Assembly (NCBI RefSeq): GCF_030268225.1
Contig: NZ_BSQG01000013.1
Location: forward strand, 50,922-114,921
DNA: 64,000 nt
Reading direction: 5' to 3'
Origin: Nocardiopsis ansamitocini
Lineage (GTDB): Bacteria > Actinomycetota > Actinomycetes > Streptosporangiales > Streptosporangiaceae
Both the position numbers and the translations under genes were made by a program. Shown piece after piece: positions 38,535 to 48,130 of this stretch. The notes under the pieces are model-generated. The model was not told the origin of the DNA. It did no database searches and was given only the letters and a program-made list of their open reading frames with translations. The stretch's first letter is position 1. Each line of letters opens with the position of its first letter.

Positions 38535-39545
38535 TCACTTCCGGCGAAGGATAAGCCGGAGCCTGCTGGGTTTCTGACCCAGTTCGTCCAGTCCGGCGGC
38601 GGCGATGAGTGCCAGGCCGGTGGCGATCGCCTGGCCGTAGTAGGGGACGTTCATGAGCGTCATGCCGTTGTGCAGGACCCCCAGGAAGAGCACTCCCAGC
38701 AGGACGCCGACCATGGTGCCGCGGCCGCCGCTGAAGGCGATGCCGCCCAACAGCACCGCGGTCAGGACCTCCAGTTCGAAGTTGACGCCCAGGGTCCCGG
38801 GCGGCGCCGAGTCCAGGCGTGCGGCGTAGAGCAGCCCGCCCAGCCCCGCGGCGGCGCCGATGGCCCCGTACAACAGCAGCGGGAGCCGTTTGACGGCGAC
38901 CCCCGACAAAAAGGACGCTTCCTGGTTGACGCCGATGGCGTAGACGTGGCGTCCGGCGGGGGTCCCGTAGAGGAAGAACGCACCGAGGGCGAACACGGCC
39001 AGTGCGATCCAGACCGGGACGGGAACCCCGAGGTAGACGCCGCGGCCCAGCAGACCCATTTCGGTACCGAACCCGGCCGGGGGGTTGTCCCGCAGGAACT
39101 GGGTGATGCCGCGGAACAGTTGCAGGGTGCCCAGGGTGACGATGATCGGACTGAGCTTGGTGAAGGCCACGAAGAAGCCGTTGAACAGGCCGCAGGCGAT
39201 GCCGACCAGGATGCCGGCCAGGGCCGCCAGGTACCACGGCGTGTTGTGGTCGACGATGAGCAGGCCGGTGATCACCCCGGCCAGTCCCACGGCTGAGCCG
39301 ACCGACAGGTCGACGTAGCCCATGATGACCAGCAGCGCTTGGGGCACGGCCACCACGAGCAGGACCGCGCTGGACAGCGCGATGTTGCGGACGTTGCCCA
39401 CTGTGAAGAACAGCGGGCTCTGGACGGCGAAGAAGGCGATCAGGACGAGGAGCCCGATCATCAGGGCCGAGCGCAGCGCGATCTCCACCGGGTCGCGCCC
39501 GGTGCCCGGGCCGCTGGAGCGCGGGGCGGCAAGAGTGGTGCTCAT
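38535..39545 (-). CDS. Ribose-type ABC importer permease (RbsC-like)
   Basis: 336 residues with about ten hydrophobic segments and the family motif GYVDLSVGSAVGLAG and NGFFVAFTKLSPIIVTLGTL. Start ATG 39545 overlaps the stop of the ATPase gene. It forms the membrane channel for a monosaccharide or polyol. Confidence 0.93.
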   Translation of the reverse strand: MSTTLAAPRSSGPGTGRDPVEIALRSALMIGLLVLIAFFAVQSPLFFTVGNVRNIALSSAVLLVVAVPQALLVIMGYVDLSVGSAVGLAGVITGLLIVDHNTPWYLAALAGILVGIACGLFNGFFVAFTKLSPIIVTLGTLQLFRGITQFLRDNPPAGFGTEMGLLGRGVYLGVPVPVWIALAVFALGAFFLYGTPAGRHVYAIGVNQEASFLSGVAVKRLPLLLYGAIGAAAGLGGLLYAARLDSAPPGTLGVNFELEVLTAVLLGGIAFSGGRGTMVGVLLGVLFLGVLHNGMTLMNVPYYGQAIATGLALIAAAGLDELGQKPSRLRLILRRK

Positions 39546-41077
39546 CAGTGCTCTTTCGGTGCGTTGGGGGCGTCCACCGTGTCGGTGGTGACACCGGTGA
39601 ACTGGTGGGCGCGGTCCAGGAGGGTCGACTCGGTGATCGCGTCCCCGGTGAACTCCGCGACGGCGCGGCCCTCTTCGACGACGACGGCTCGTTCGGCGAG
39701 TTCGGCGACCTCTTGGGCGTCGGAGGACGCGAAGACGACGGCCAGGCCGCGGTCGGCCAGTTCACGGCACACGTCGTAGATCTGGCGCCGAGCCCCCACG
39801 TCCACCCCCTGGGTCGGCTCGTCCAGCAGCAGTACGCCCAGCCGGTCCGCTTGGGCCAGCCAGCGCCCCAGGATCAGTTTCTGCTGGTTGCCGCCGGAGA
39901 ATTCCGCTCCTTTGCGGCGAGGGGCGAGAGGTTGGAGGTCGACCCGCTCGCCGATCCGGGCGAACGTCGCCCGTTCTGCGGATGCACGGCGCACCCCCAG
40001 GGTGCCCAGGCGGGTGAACGAGGGCAGCAGCAGGTTGTCGGCGGCCGAGCGCGAGCCGAGGAGGGCTTGGCGCAGGCGGTCCGAGGGAACCAGGGCCACC
40101 CCCGTGCGCAGTGCCGCGGCCGGTGTGCGGGGACGGTGCGCCCGCCCCCCGACCGTCGCCGTCCCGCCGGTGGCGCGGAACCGACCGGCGAGTGTCTCCA
40201 GCAGCGAACTGCGGCCCGAGCCGAGCACTCCGTAGAGGCCGACGATCTCGCCGGCGCGCACGTCCAGGTCGATCGGGCCGAACCGTGGACCCCGCAGGCC
40301 GGAGAGCTCCAGTACCGGTGGGCCGGTGGCTGCCGCACGCGTGGCCCGCTTTGTCGGGGCGACCGCGCCCGAGATCGCGGCCACGATCTCGTCGGGCCGG
40401 ACCTCGGCCACCGGGCGGCTCATCGCGACTGCGCCGTCCCGGATGACCGTCAACCGGTCGGCGATGCGAAACACCTCGCCCAGCCGGTGCGTGGTGTAGA
40501 TGATGCGCGCCCCCATTTCCTTCATCTTCGCCACCTCGGTGAAGAGGCGCTCGCTCTCGCTCTGGGACAGGGAGGCGGTGGGTTCGTCCAGGATCAGCAC
40601 CCGCACGGACGTGCGGTGCCACGCCTTGGCGATCTCCAGGAGCTGCTTGGTGCCCATGGGAAGGTCACCGACCCGTGCCTTGGGGGAGACGGCGATACCG
40701 AACCGCTCCAGCAGTTCCCGGGCCTGGGCGAGTTGGCCGCGCCGGTCGATGACGCCCAGGCCCCGCATCTCCTGTCCGAGGAACAGGTTGTCCACCACCG
40801 ACAGGACGTCGATGAGGGACAGGTGCTGGTGGATGGTGGCGATCCCGGCGTCGAAGGCGCGGGCCGGGCTCAGGTCGGCCAACGGCCGGCCGTCGAGGGT
40901 GATGGTTCCCGAGTCGGGGACCACGACGCCGCCGACGCACTTGATCAGGGTGGACTTTCCGGCCCCGTTGGGGCCCAGCAGCGCGTGGACCTCCCCGGGC
41001 TCGACCGTGAGGTCGACCCCCTTGAGGACGGTGAAGGAACCGTAGCTCTTCACCACATCGCGCATCCGCAGCGACAT
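39545..41077 (-). CDS. Ribose-type ABC importer ATPase with two ABC domains (RbsA-like)
   Basis: 510 residues. The first ABC domain has GPNGAGKSTLIK and VLILDEPTASLSQSE, the second has GVLGSGRSSLLE, SGGNQQKLILGRWLA and VLLLDEPTQGVD. The degenerate second Walker A is normal for RbsA/MglA proteins. It powers the sugar importer. Confidence 0.95.
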   Translation of the reverse strand: MSLRMRDVVKSYGSFTVLKGVDLTVEPGEVHALLGPNGAGKSTLIKCVGGVVVPDSGTITLDGRPLADLSPARAFDAGIATIHQHLSLIDVLSVVDNLFLGQEMRGLGVIDRRGQLAQARELLERFGIAVSPKARVGDLPMGTKQLLEIAKAWHRTSVRVLILDEPTASLSQSESERLFTEVAKMKEMGARIIYTTHRLGEVFRIADRLTVIRDGAVAMSRPVAEVRPDEIVAAISGAVAPTKRATRAAATGPPVLELSGLRGPRFGPIDLDVRAGEIVGLYGVLGSGRSSLLETLAGRFRATGGTATVGGRAHRPRTPAAALRTGVALVPSDRLRQALLGSRSAADNLLLPSFTRLGTLGVRRASAERATFARIGERVDLQPLAPRRKGAEFSGGNQQKLILGRWLAQADRLGVLLLDEPTQGVDVGARRQIYDVCRELADRGLAVVFASSDAQEVAELAERAVVVEEGRAVAEFTGDAITESTLLDRAHQFTGVTTDTVDAPNAPKEH

Positions 41078-41108
41078 CGCGTTCTCCCCTCGTGGTCGTG
41101 TGGTCGGG

Positions 41109-42116
41109 TCAGGAGGAGTAGTCGCCGAGGTAGTCCTGCAGCTCCGGGTGGTCGGAGTCGATGGCCACCGGAGGCACGTTGACGCCGTCGGTCTCCTTGC
41201 CCTCGAGGATGTCGGCGGGCACGTCGGTCACCGCGTAGCCGATGTCGCGGATGCGCACCGCCACGGAGACGCGGTAGATGCCGCCGTCGGAGACGGCCTG
41301 GAGCCCTTCGGCGGACCCGTCCTGGCCGCCGATGAACACCGAGGGGTCGTCGGCGTCACGGCCGGCGTTGAGGAACGCCTGGCGTGCGCCCAGGCCCACG
41401 TCGTCGTTGTAGGCCAGCACCATGTCCAGGTCGGGGTTGGCCTGCAGGACGGTGCTGGTGATCTTCTCGCCGTCGGTACGGGTGCCGGCCTTCTGGGTGG
41501 AGACCACCTCGATGTTGTCGGCGTCGCCGGGGAAGACCTCGTTGAGGCCGTCGTCGCGCTCGGCGCCCACGGCAAGGTCGCGGTTGTTGAGGATGAGGAC
41601 CTTGACGGTGTCCTCCTGCTCGGCGGCCCACGCCGCCGCGGCCTTGCCGAGTTCCTGGCCGCTCTCCAGGCCGCTGAACAGGACCGAGGCGTCCTGGTTC
41701 TCCAGCGGTGAGGCGTAGGAGACGAAGACGGTGCAGTTGCCCATGGCCTCCTTGGCGAGCGGTTCCATGGAGGCCGGCTCCAGCGGGTAGGACACGATGG
41801 CCGGGATCTGCTGGGTGACCCAGGTCTGGACGTTCTGGGTCTGCTTCTCCAGGTTCTCGTCGTCGGCGGTGAAGCGGATCTCGTAACCGCGCTCCTCGCC
41901 GCGCTCCTGGGCGAAGCGCTGGAGGTCTCCGTAGACCGACAGCGAGGTCAACGGGTAGTCGAAGCCGATGACCTTCTCGGCGGAGCGTTCGCAGTCGCCG
42001 CCCGACCCGCCGGCCTCCTGGATACCGCCGCAGGCGGTGCCGCCGAGCAGCGCGGTCAGGGCGAGGGGCGCGGCCCACAGGGAGCGGCTGGTGGCGGATG
42101 ACTTCTTCATGGTCAT
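41109..42116 (-). CDS. Sugar-binding lipoprotein (RbsB-like)
   Basis: 335 residues from ATG 42116 with AAGGAA seven bases upstream. A lipoprotein signal with GGTAC lipobox at about residues 25-29 is followed by a type I periplasmic binding fold (VIGFDYPLTS, then NVQTWVTQQIPAIVSYPLEP, VLAYNDDVGLGARQAF, FIGGQDGSAEGLQAV). It captures the importer substrate outside the cell. Confidence 0.93.
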   Translation of the reverse strand: MTMKKSSATSRSLWAAPLALTALLGGTACGGIQEAGGSGGDCERSAEKVIGFDYPLTSLSVYGDLQRFAQERGEERGYEIRFTADDENLEKQTQNVQTWVTQQIPAIVSYPLEPASMEPLAKEAMGNCTVFVSYASPLENQDASVLFSGLESGQELGKAAAAWAAEQEDTVKVLILNNRDLAVGAERDDGLNEVFPGDADNIEVVSTQKAGTRTDGEKITSTVLQANPDLDMVLAYNDDVGLGARQAFLNAGRDADDPSVFIGGQDGSAEGLQAVSDGGIYRVSVAVRIRDIGYAVTDVPADILEGKETDGVNVPPVAIDSDHPELQDYLGDYSS

Positions 42117-42290
42117 GACAGGTTCCTTCGCACAAGGGAAAGGTGGGGCGGGGGCACGATCGGAGCGCGCGGTGATGCGCGACGGGCACCCGGGGTCGGG
42201 GTGCGTGGCTCCCGGGCCGCGGACCCCGAGGGTGGGCGGGGCAGGCGGCGGGGGAGCGGGAAACGGGCGCCGGTGGGGACGCGGGGACGC

Positions 42291-44471
42291 TCAGCGCGCG
42301 GAGGCGGTGTTCTTGGCGCCGCGGTCGCGGAAGTTGCGCAGGACGTTGCGCAGCAGGTGGGAGACGTTGTTGTCGTAGTCGTCGACGGGGACACAGCCGG
42401 TGAAGCAGATGGATCCGACGGAGAACACCGCACCGCCGCTGGGCTGCTCCACGACGACCATGTCCGATCGCACGTCGGTGCACTCGCTGCCGCCCAGACC
42501 GGGGGCGAGCATGAGCACGTCCTCGACGGCGAGCTGGTAGTAGTCGCTGTGCCGGCGCGAGGTGGCAAGGACCGCGGTGTTGGGCGGGCTGCCCAGCGCG
42601 AAGTCGCAGCGGTCGACCTCGTCACCGCTGGCGCCGTCCATGATCAGGCCGAAGTCGCCGATGACGCGGTCGTCCACGCCCTCGAAGACCCAGGACCACT
42701 CGGGCGCGTAGGACAACTCGGTGCGTTCGAAGGGCGGTGCCTTCTCGTCCCATCCCTGGCTGCACATGCCGACCCCGAGCATGGCGTTGGGACTGCGGCC
42801 GCGCCAGCGCCAGAGACCGCCCTGTTCGCCCGTCGTGGAGTGGTGCTGCTCGCCCGGCCGCACTTCCCAGGTGCGGATTCCCGACGAGCGGCGGACCTCC
42901 AGCGCGTGCGGGCGCTCGGGGTCCTGGGAGGTCACCCAGTAGAAACCGTTGCCCCCCAGGTACATGAGGCTGCCGCCGCTACCGGTGTGGCGTGCGATCG
43001 AGTCGAGCATCGACTGGCTGTGGTACTCCGGGTGGGACCCGGTGACCACGACCTGGTAGTCGTCGAGCAGATCGGGATCGGCGTGCAGGTCGTGGTCGCT
43101 GATCACGTCGTACTCGAAGCCCTGACGCCGGAACCAGGGGATGAGGTAGAGGTCGGCGCCCAGGTGGCGGGGCGCGTTCTGTAGCCACATCCGGTAGTCG
43201 GGACGCATGTTGGGGATCGGCCGCAGGAAGCTGGAGTAGCACACGCCCGAGCCGTCGGAGTGGTGGTCGTAGAGGCTGCCGCCGAACTCCGGATGGTCGG
43301 CCAGCGCACGGTCGAAGCGGTCGGGGGTGATCGGGTGGTCGGTGATCCCCTCGGCTTCGTAGTCCAGCCGGTGCTGCAAGCGCTCGTTGGCGTAGGCGAC
43401 GTAGGTGAACGTGGGGATCAGGTAGGCGACCGGGGCCTTGGCCTGGTGGTCCGCCGGACGCACCACCACCGGGATGTGGTCGGTCTCGCCCCCTTCGGGG
43501 GTCCGGACTCGGACCCGGACCGCGTAGATTCCGCTGGGCAGGTCGGCGGGCAGCCCGACCCTGGCACTGACCTGCCATCCGGCGTCGATCAGGTCGTCGT
43601 CGTGGAAGTGGATCGCCCCGTACTGTTCGGGAGCCGTCCTCGGGTCGGAGGCGGAACCGTCCCAGGAGTGCCCGGTCATGGCGCGTGCGGGCATGTTGAC
43701 CAGTCGGGCATGGTGCCGGTTGCCGCTCACGTCGGGCACGCCGGCCTCCGCGTGGTCCTCGGAGAAGGCCCATTCGGCGACCACTTCTCCGTCGGAGCGC
43801 ACGACGGGGCGTTCCAGCTTGCCGTTGTAGAGGCCCTCGGGGCGGGCACGGCCGGGGCCGACCTTTTCCAGCCGGGTGGCCGCGGCGAGTACACCGGATG
43901 CCCGGTCCAGGCCGGGGGCACCTGAGCCGGAGCGTTCGGAGTGGGCGGCCTCCCCGGCGAAGGGGGTGACGGCGGTGGCGCAGACCTGGGTGCGGTCACC
44001 GTCCAGTGTGGCGCGCACCCGGTACCAGCGGCGGGCCGACAGCGGTGCGTCGAGCCGGACCGCCGTCCCCTCCGCTGTGATCACGGCCGGACGTCCATGG
44101 TCCAGAACCAGTGCCGCGACCGTGCCGCCCGCGTCGTCGACCACGCTGAGCAGCCCCTGGACGCCTTCGGAGTCGGGGGTCGTGGGCCAGGCCAGGACCT
44201 CCAGTGTCGTTCGGGGGCCGAGCCGCCCGGCGAACACCCCCTCGGCGACGAGGTAGGACCCGGGCAGGGTGATCTGGGGGCCCACTGCGGTCTCGACGGG
44301 AGCCCAGGAATCGACGGGTTCGGTCACGAAGCCGGGGCCGCGTGGGTTCTCGTCCCCGTGCACCAGGCGGACGAGGTCGAGTGTCGCTGTTCCCTCAGGC
44401 GCACTGATCATTACTGAGAGTTCATCGCCGGGCTGCGCGGACAGCCGATCGAGGTAGCCGAAAAGCCGCAT
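42291..44471 (-). CDS. N,N-dimethylformamidase large-subunit-like protein
   Basis: 726 residues from ATG 44471, which has GGAG eight bases upstream. The C-terminal two thirds carry the pattern of the dimethylformamidase beta-subunit C-terminal family (VAYLIPTFTYVAYANERLQH, LYLIPWFRRQGFEYDVISDH, VVTGSHPEYHS, YLGGNGFYWVTS), a Rossmann-like hydrolase with a mononuclear iron site in the known enzyme. The middle holds a LamG-like segment (WAFSEDHAEAGVPDVSGN). No small subunit gene is present. It is the first gene of the importer-kinase operon, so it may hydrolyse an amide of the sugar or polyol imported here. Function is inferred from family only. Confidence 0.8.
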   Translation of the reverse strand: MRLFGYLDRLSAQPGDELSVMISAPEGTATLDLVRLVHGDENPRGPGFVTEPVDSWAPVETAVGPQITLPGSYLVAEGVFAGRLGPRTTLEVLAWPTTPDSEGVQGLLSVVDDAGGTVAALVLDHGRPAVITAEGTAVRLDAPLSARRWYRVRATLDGDRTQVCATAVTPFAGEAAHSERSGSGAPGLDRASGVLAAATRLEKVGPGRARPEGLYNGKLERPVVRSDGEVVAEWAFSEDHAEAGVPDVSGNRHHARLVNMPARAMTGHSWDGSASDPRTAPEQYGAIHFHDDDLIDAGWQVSARVGLPADLPSGIYAVRVRVRTPEGGETDHIPVVVRPADHQAKAPVAYLIPTFTYVAYANERLQHRLDYEAEGITDHPITPDRFDRALADHPEFGGSLYDHHSDGSGVCYSSFLRPIPNMRPDYRMWLQNAPRHLGADLYLIPWFRRQGFEYDVISDHDLHADPDLLDDYQVVVTGSHPEYHSQSMLDSIARHTGSGGSLMYLGGNGFYWVTSQDPERPHALEVRRSSGIRTWEVRPGEQHHSTTGEQGGLWRWRGRSPNAMLGVGMCSQGWDEKAPPFERTELSYAPEWSWVFEGVDDRVIGDFGLIMDGASGDEVDRCDFALGSPPNTAVLATSRRHSDYYQLAVEDVLMLAPGLGGSECTDVRSDMVVVEQPSGGAVFSVGSICFTGCVPVDDYDNNVSHLLRNVLRNFRDRGAKNTASAR

Positions 44472-44800
44472 TGCCACTACTCCAATCAGGGGGGCTTGGT
44501 CGAAACAGTCGGAACAACACACAAATCCTCAGTCACGACCAGCTAGAAGCCGATTTGACGGTAACACCTCCACAAAAGAACACGCAATACCTCAAAGTTC
44601 CACGAATGTCTGTGCAATGAAGAGCTAACGTTCGACACCTGACCGAAACCTCTACAGCGGCCCAAGTGATTACTAAGAGTGAAAATTGCTGGGAGGGGGG
44701 CAGGTTCCGCGCCTGTGGCGAACGATGGACGAGGGCCGGTGCGGGATCGGTTCCCGGCCGACGACGGCCATGCGCGGATCGGGGCGGGACGCTGCCGTCC
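44472..44800. promoter_or_regulatory. Upstream region of the importer-kinase operon
   Basis: About 330 bases with a clearly lower GC level at 44500-44690, which should hold the promoter of the minus-strand operon. It contains a GTCG-AAACA-GTCGG repeat around 44494-44512. No gene was seen. Confidence 0.5.
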
Positions 44801-45496
44801 TCAACTCCACTCGGCGGTCTCGACCGGACGCCCCAGTCGACGCGCGGCCCTCGACCGTGTCGCGCGCGTGGCGTTGACCAGCACGGCGCGGCGCGCCCCG
44901 CGGAGCAGTGGCAGATCGGCGAGGGAATCGGTGTAGACGACGTCCCAGGGCGGAGCCGCCCCGGCGCGGACGAGTGCCCCGGGTTTGCGTCGTCCGTGGT
45001 TGTGCGGTGCCAGCCCGAGCCCCAACCGCCCGGTACGCACCCCTGAGGCCACCAGCACCACGTCGCGAACGCCGATCGCGCGGAGCAGTGCCGCTGCCAG
45101 GCCCCGGTCCGTGGCGGTCGCGACCGCCACCAGGTCGCCCCGCTCCTGGTGGTCACGGATGCGGCGTACCGCGTCGTGCACCACCCAGCCGGGAGTGCGC
45201 GCCAGCTCGGCGCCGAACCGTTCGGCGTATCCGGTGAACCATTCCTCGGTGCGTCCCAGCAGCGCGATGCGCACCAGTGAGCGGGACAGGCGGGCACGCA
45301 CCCGCGGTAGCCGGGCCGACAGGGCGAAGGCCGCCACGACGGGCAGCGACAGCAACAGCCGCCACCGGGCGCGCATCAGCTGGGCCCGGACCAGCGCGCC
45401 GAACGTGTCGTGGTGGGTCAGGACCCCGTCCAGGTCGAACACCACCGTGACGGTGCCCTCGTGCGGTCGGTCCGCTCCGGGGAGACGGGCGCTCAT
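44801..45496 (-). CDS. HAD-superfamily phosphatase (SerB-like, subfamily IB)
   Basis: 231 residues. HAD motif I is VFDLDGVLTHHDTFG, motif II is the threonine in VAVATATDRG, and motif IV is YTDSLADLPLL. Two hydrophobic stretches (LLLSLPVVAAFALSARLP region) are part of the cap. It should hydrolyse a small phosphorylated molecule. Its start is 360 bases from the acyltransferase gene of the ansamycin side and it reads the other way; membership of the cluster is uncertain. Confidence 0.85.
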   Translation of the reverse strand: MSARLPGADRPHEGTVTVVFDLDGVLTHHDTFGALVRAQLMRARWRLLLSLPVVAAFALSARLPRVRARLSRSLVRIALLGRTEEWFTGYAERFGAELARTPGWVVHDAVRRIRDHQERGDLVAVATATDRGLAAALLRAIGVRDVVLVASGVRTGRLGLGLAPHNHGRRKPGALVRAGAAPPWDVVYTDSLADLPLLRGARRAVLVNATRATRSRAARRLGRPVETAEWS

Positions 45497-45858
45497 GACG
45501 GGTCAGCATGGCACAAGGGTCCGGTGGGAAGGCCCGGCCCCCCGGTGTGTCGGACGGGTCGGTGCCACTGGGGAAGGGCGCGCGCCGGAGCGCCCTGGCC
45601 GTTCGTCCTTCCCGCAGAGCGGTGGGCGGGCAATGGGCGGGCAGTGGTGATCCGGTGCGCCGCGTGCCCCCTGATTTCGATCCCCTCGGTTATGGTGATC
45701 GCGGTCGAAAGGGTTTTCCCGACGTTTCGGTCCGGCTCGGTGTGCCATTTTCGTAAGGGCGCGCATTTGCCTTCCCTTTCACGGCGTCGCACTTTTCGGT
45801 AATGGAAACGGTGGAAACCCCGATCGGCCCCGCCGTCCCCAGAAGGGAAGCAGTGCCG
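45497..45858. promoter_or_regulatory. Divergent region before the acyltransferase gene, possible left edge of the ansamycin cluster
   Basis: No gene was seen on either strand. The part at 45665-45800 is AT-richer and would hold the promoter of the acyltransferase gene; its GGGAAG binding site is at 45845-45850. The change from importer operon to secondary-metabolism genes happens around here. Confidence 0.45.
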
Positions 45859-47025
45859 ATGACCGTTTCTCCCCCGAAACCGATGCGCCTGCCGTCGCTT
45901 ACCGGCCTCCGCTGCGTTCTCGCGATCCTGGTGTTCCTCTGCCACGCCCTTGAAACGGCGCGGCTTTACGCCGATGACCGGTTGAACCATCTCGGCGTCA
46001 TTTTGCCCTACGGAATATCGTCCCTGTCGTGTTTCTTCATCCTGAGCGGGTTCGCGCTCACCTGGTCGGCCGCCCCGGGGGACACGCCCGCGCTTTTCTG
46101 GCGCCGCCGCGTCGTCAAGATCTTTCCCAACCACATCCTCACCTGGGCCCTGACCCTCGCCCTGCTCGGGATCGTGTTCGGTCCACTGCCCATGCTGGGA
46201 CCGCCGCCCGACGCCGGGCCGGCACTGGCCAACCTCGCACTGGTGCAGACCTGGATCCCGGTGCCCTCCTACCTGCTCAGCGTCAACGGGATCTCCTGGT
46301 CGGTGTCCTGCGAGCTCTTCTTCTACCTGTTGTTCCCGTTGCTGATCGGACCGCTGCGACGGATTGCGGCCAACCGGCTGTGGTGGTGCTTCGGCGCGAC
46401 GGCGGCCGCCATCGCCCTCCTGCCGGCCCTCATCGACGCAGCGATCAGCGCACCGGCGTGGCCGTTGTGGCCGCCGTTCTCTTTCACCGAGACCTGGCTG
46501 GTCTACTTCTTCCCGGTCGTGCGCATGCCCGAGTTCCTGCTGGGGGTCCTGCTCGCCCTGATCGTGCAAGCCGACCGCTGGCCTCCCGTGCGCATGAGCT
46601 GGGTGGCCGGCGCCACCGTCCTGTTCTGGCTGATCACGCTGGCCCTACCGCCCATCTACGGTCGCAGCGGTTTTCTCGCGATTCCGCTCGCCCTGCTGAT
46701 CCCCGTCCTGGCCACCCGCGACCTGCGCGGCGAGACCGGCTGGTTGCAGAACCGGACCGTGGTCGCCCTCGGGGAGGCCTCCTACGCGATGTACCTGCTG
46801 CACTACCCCGTCATGGCGGTCACCCGCCACCTGCTCGGGCCCGACCGCTACTTCGGTGTCGTGGAGGGCACGCTGGTCATCGTTGCCATGTTCGTGATCT
46901 GCCAGCTCCTGGCCATCGCGCTGTTTCGGTGCGTGGAGGACCCCCTGGTGCGGCGCTTCTCCCGTCCTGCCCGGGGGCGGGCCCCCCGCGGTCCCGAACA
47001 GGCCGAAGGCCCGCCCCGCGGATAG
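45859..47025 (+). CDS. Membrane O-acyltransferase (acyltransferase 3 family)
   Basis: 388 residues from ATG 45859; GTG 45853 is too near the GGGAAG site. About ten membrane helices are visible, with the family signatures LTGLRCVLAILVFLCHALET (catalytic histidine), FFILSGFALTW, WSVSCELFFYLLFPLL and EASYAMYLLHYP. Related enzymes (MdmB, Asm19) add short acyl groups to macrolide or ansamycin hydroxyls. In the ansamitocin cluster Asm19 esterifies C-3. Location beside AHBA genes supports a tailoring role; it is convergent with the methyltransferase gene. Confidence 0.88.
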   Translation: MTVSPPKPMRLPSLTGLRCVLAILVFLCHALETARLYADDRLNHLGVILPYGISSLSCFFILSGFALTWSAAPGDTPALFWRRRVVKIFPNHILTWALTLALLGIVFGPLPMLGPPPDAGPALANLALVQTWIPVPSYLLSVNGISWSVSCELFFYLLFPLLIGPLRRIAANRLWWCFGATAAAIALLPALIDAAISAPAWPLWPPFSFTETWLVYFFPVVRMPEFLLGVLLALIVQADRWPPVRMSWVAGATVLFWLITLALPPIYGRSGFLAIPLALLIPVLATRDLRGETGWLQNRTVVALGEASYAMYLLHYPVMAVTRHLLGPDRYFGVVEGTLVIVAMFVICQLLAIALFRCVEDPLVRRFSRPARGRAPRGPEQAEGPPRG

Positions 47026-47055
47026 AGCCGGCGCACCGCACCCCGGTACCGAGAA

Positions 47056-47093
47056 GTGCCGGCCACGCCGAGGGTTCCCCGCGTGGCCGGCAC
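47056..47093. terminator. Bidirectional terminator
   Basis: Perfect 13-base-pair stem (47056-47068 with 47081-47093) and 12-base loop between convergent acyltransferase and methyltransferase genes. Confidence 0.85.
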
Positions 47094-47096
47094 CGG

Positions 47097-48110
47097 TCAG
47101 ACCGCGTGTTCCTTGAAGCCGATCACCATCGACCGGTTCGCGTCCAGGGCGCGCACCGAGGTCCGGGCGAAGCCGGCGTCGCGCAGCCAGCCCTCGCACT
47201 CGGCCCCGGTGAAATCGAAACCACCGCCCAGTGCCAGGTTCATCCTCAGGCTCATGAACAGCGCGCCCAGGCTGCTGCGTCGATCCTCGTCCACCAGCCG
47301 CTCATAGACCACCACCGCACCACCGGGCGGAAGCGCCTCGTAGGCCTTCCCGATGAGGATCCGTTTGCGCTCCAGGTCCCAGTTGTGCAGGACCTGCCCG
47401 AAGACCACCACGTCGGCCTCGGGGAGCGCCTCGGCGAAAAAATCACCGGCCTGGAAGCGCACCCGGTCGGTCACGCCGGCCGCTGTCGTGAACTCCTCGA
47501 AGGCGGGACGCACGGGGGGAAGGTCGAACCCGATGGCGCTCAGATGCGGGTGCCGGTCCACGATCTGCGCCGCCACTGCCCCTTCCGCACAGCCCACGTC
47601 GACCAGGCGGCGGTACCGCTCCCAGGGGAACCGTTCGGCCATGGCCTGGGCGGGGCCCGTGCTCTCCGCGGTCATGATGCGCAGGAACCCCCGGCTCCCC
47701 TCCTCGGAGGTGTAGAGGCCGGAGTAGAACTCCTGGGCCGAGGGCAGGGCATCGGGGGAGTGGCCGGCGCGCAGGTCGGCGGCCACGTCGATGACGGGTC
47801 CGTCGAGCGCTTGGTCGATCGCCGCCCCGAGGTAGACCTCGGGTCTGCCGGCGTCCAGGTAGTGCGCTGCCTCGGGACCGTTGCGGTAGCGGCCTTCCTC
47901 CCGGAGCAGCAGGCCCAGTGCCACGAGCGAGTCCATGAAGTCCTCGACGGCCCTGGGCCCGGCGCGCAGGCCCAGTCGTGCACGGATCTCGGGGGAGGTC
48001 AACGGGGAACGTCCCAGCTCGGTGAACACCCGCAGCTGGATCGCGCTGTGCAGCGTCTTGGTCTTCCACTGGTCCCACAGCAGTTCGGTGATCGTGTCCG
48101 GTGCCGTCAT
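47097..48110 (-). CDS. SAM-dependent O-methyltransferase (plant-type fold, MmcR-like)
   Basis: 337 residues. The N-terminal helical dimerisation domain contains a winged helix (LTSPEIRARLGLRAGPRAVE); the SAM motif is LVDVGCAEGAVAAQI, followed by IGFDLPPV, and the catalytic HNWD motif in VVFGQVLHNWDLERKRIL. This fold methylates phenolic or other hydroxyl groups of small molecules. In a benzenoid ansamycin cluster it could methylate a ring or chain hydroxyl. It forms a minus-strand operon with the antiporter and YCII genes. Confidence 0.9.
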   Translation of the reverse strand: MTAPDTITELLWDQWKTKTLHSAIQLRVFTELGRSPLTSPEIRARLGLRAGPRAVEDFMDSLVALGLLLREEGRYRNGPEAAHYLDAGRPEVYLGAAIDQALDGPVIDVAADLRAGHSPDALPSAQEFYSGLYTSEEGSRGFLRIMTAESTGPAQAMAERFPWERYRRLVDVGCAEGAVAAQIVDRHPHLSAIGFDLPPVRPAFEEFTTAAGVTDRVRFQAGDFFAEALPEADVVVFGQVLHNWDLERKRILIGKAYEALPPGGAVVVYERLVDEDRRSSLGALFMSLRMNLALGGGFDFTGAECEGWLRDAGFARTSVRALDANRSMVIGFKEHAV

Positions 48111-48130
48111 GGTGCTTCTCCTGGCTTTGG

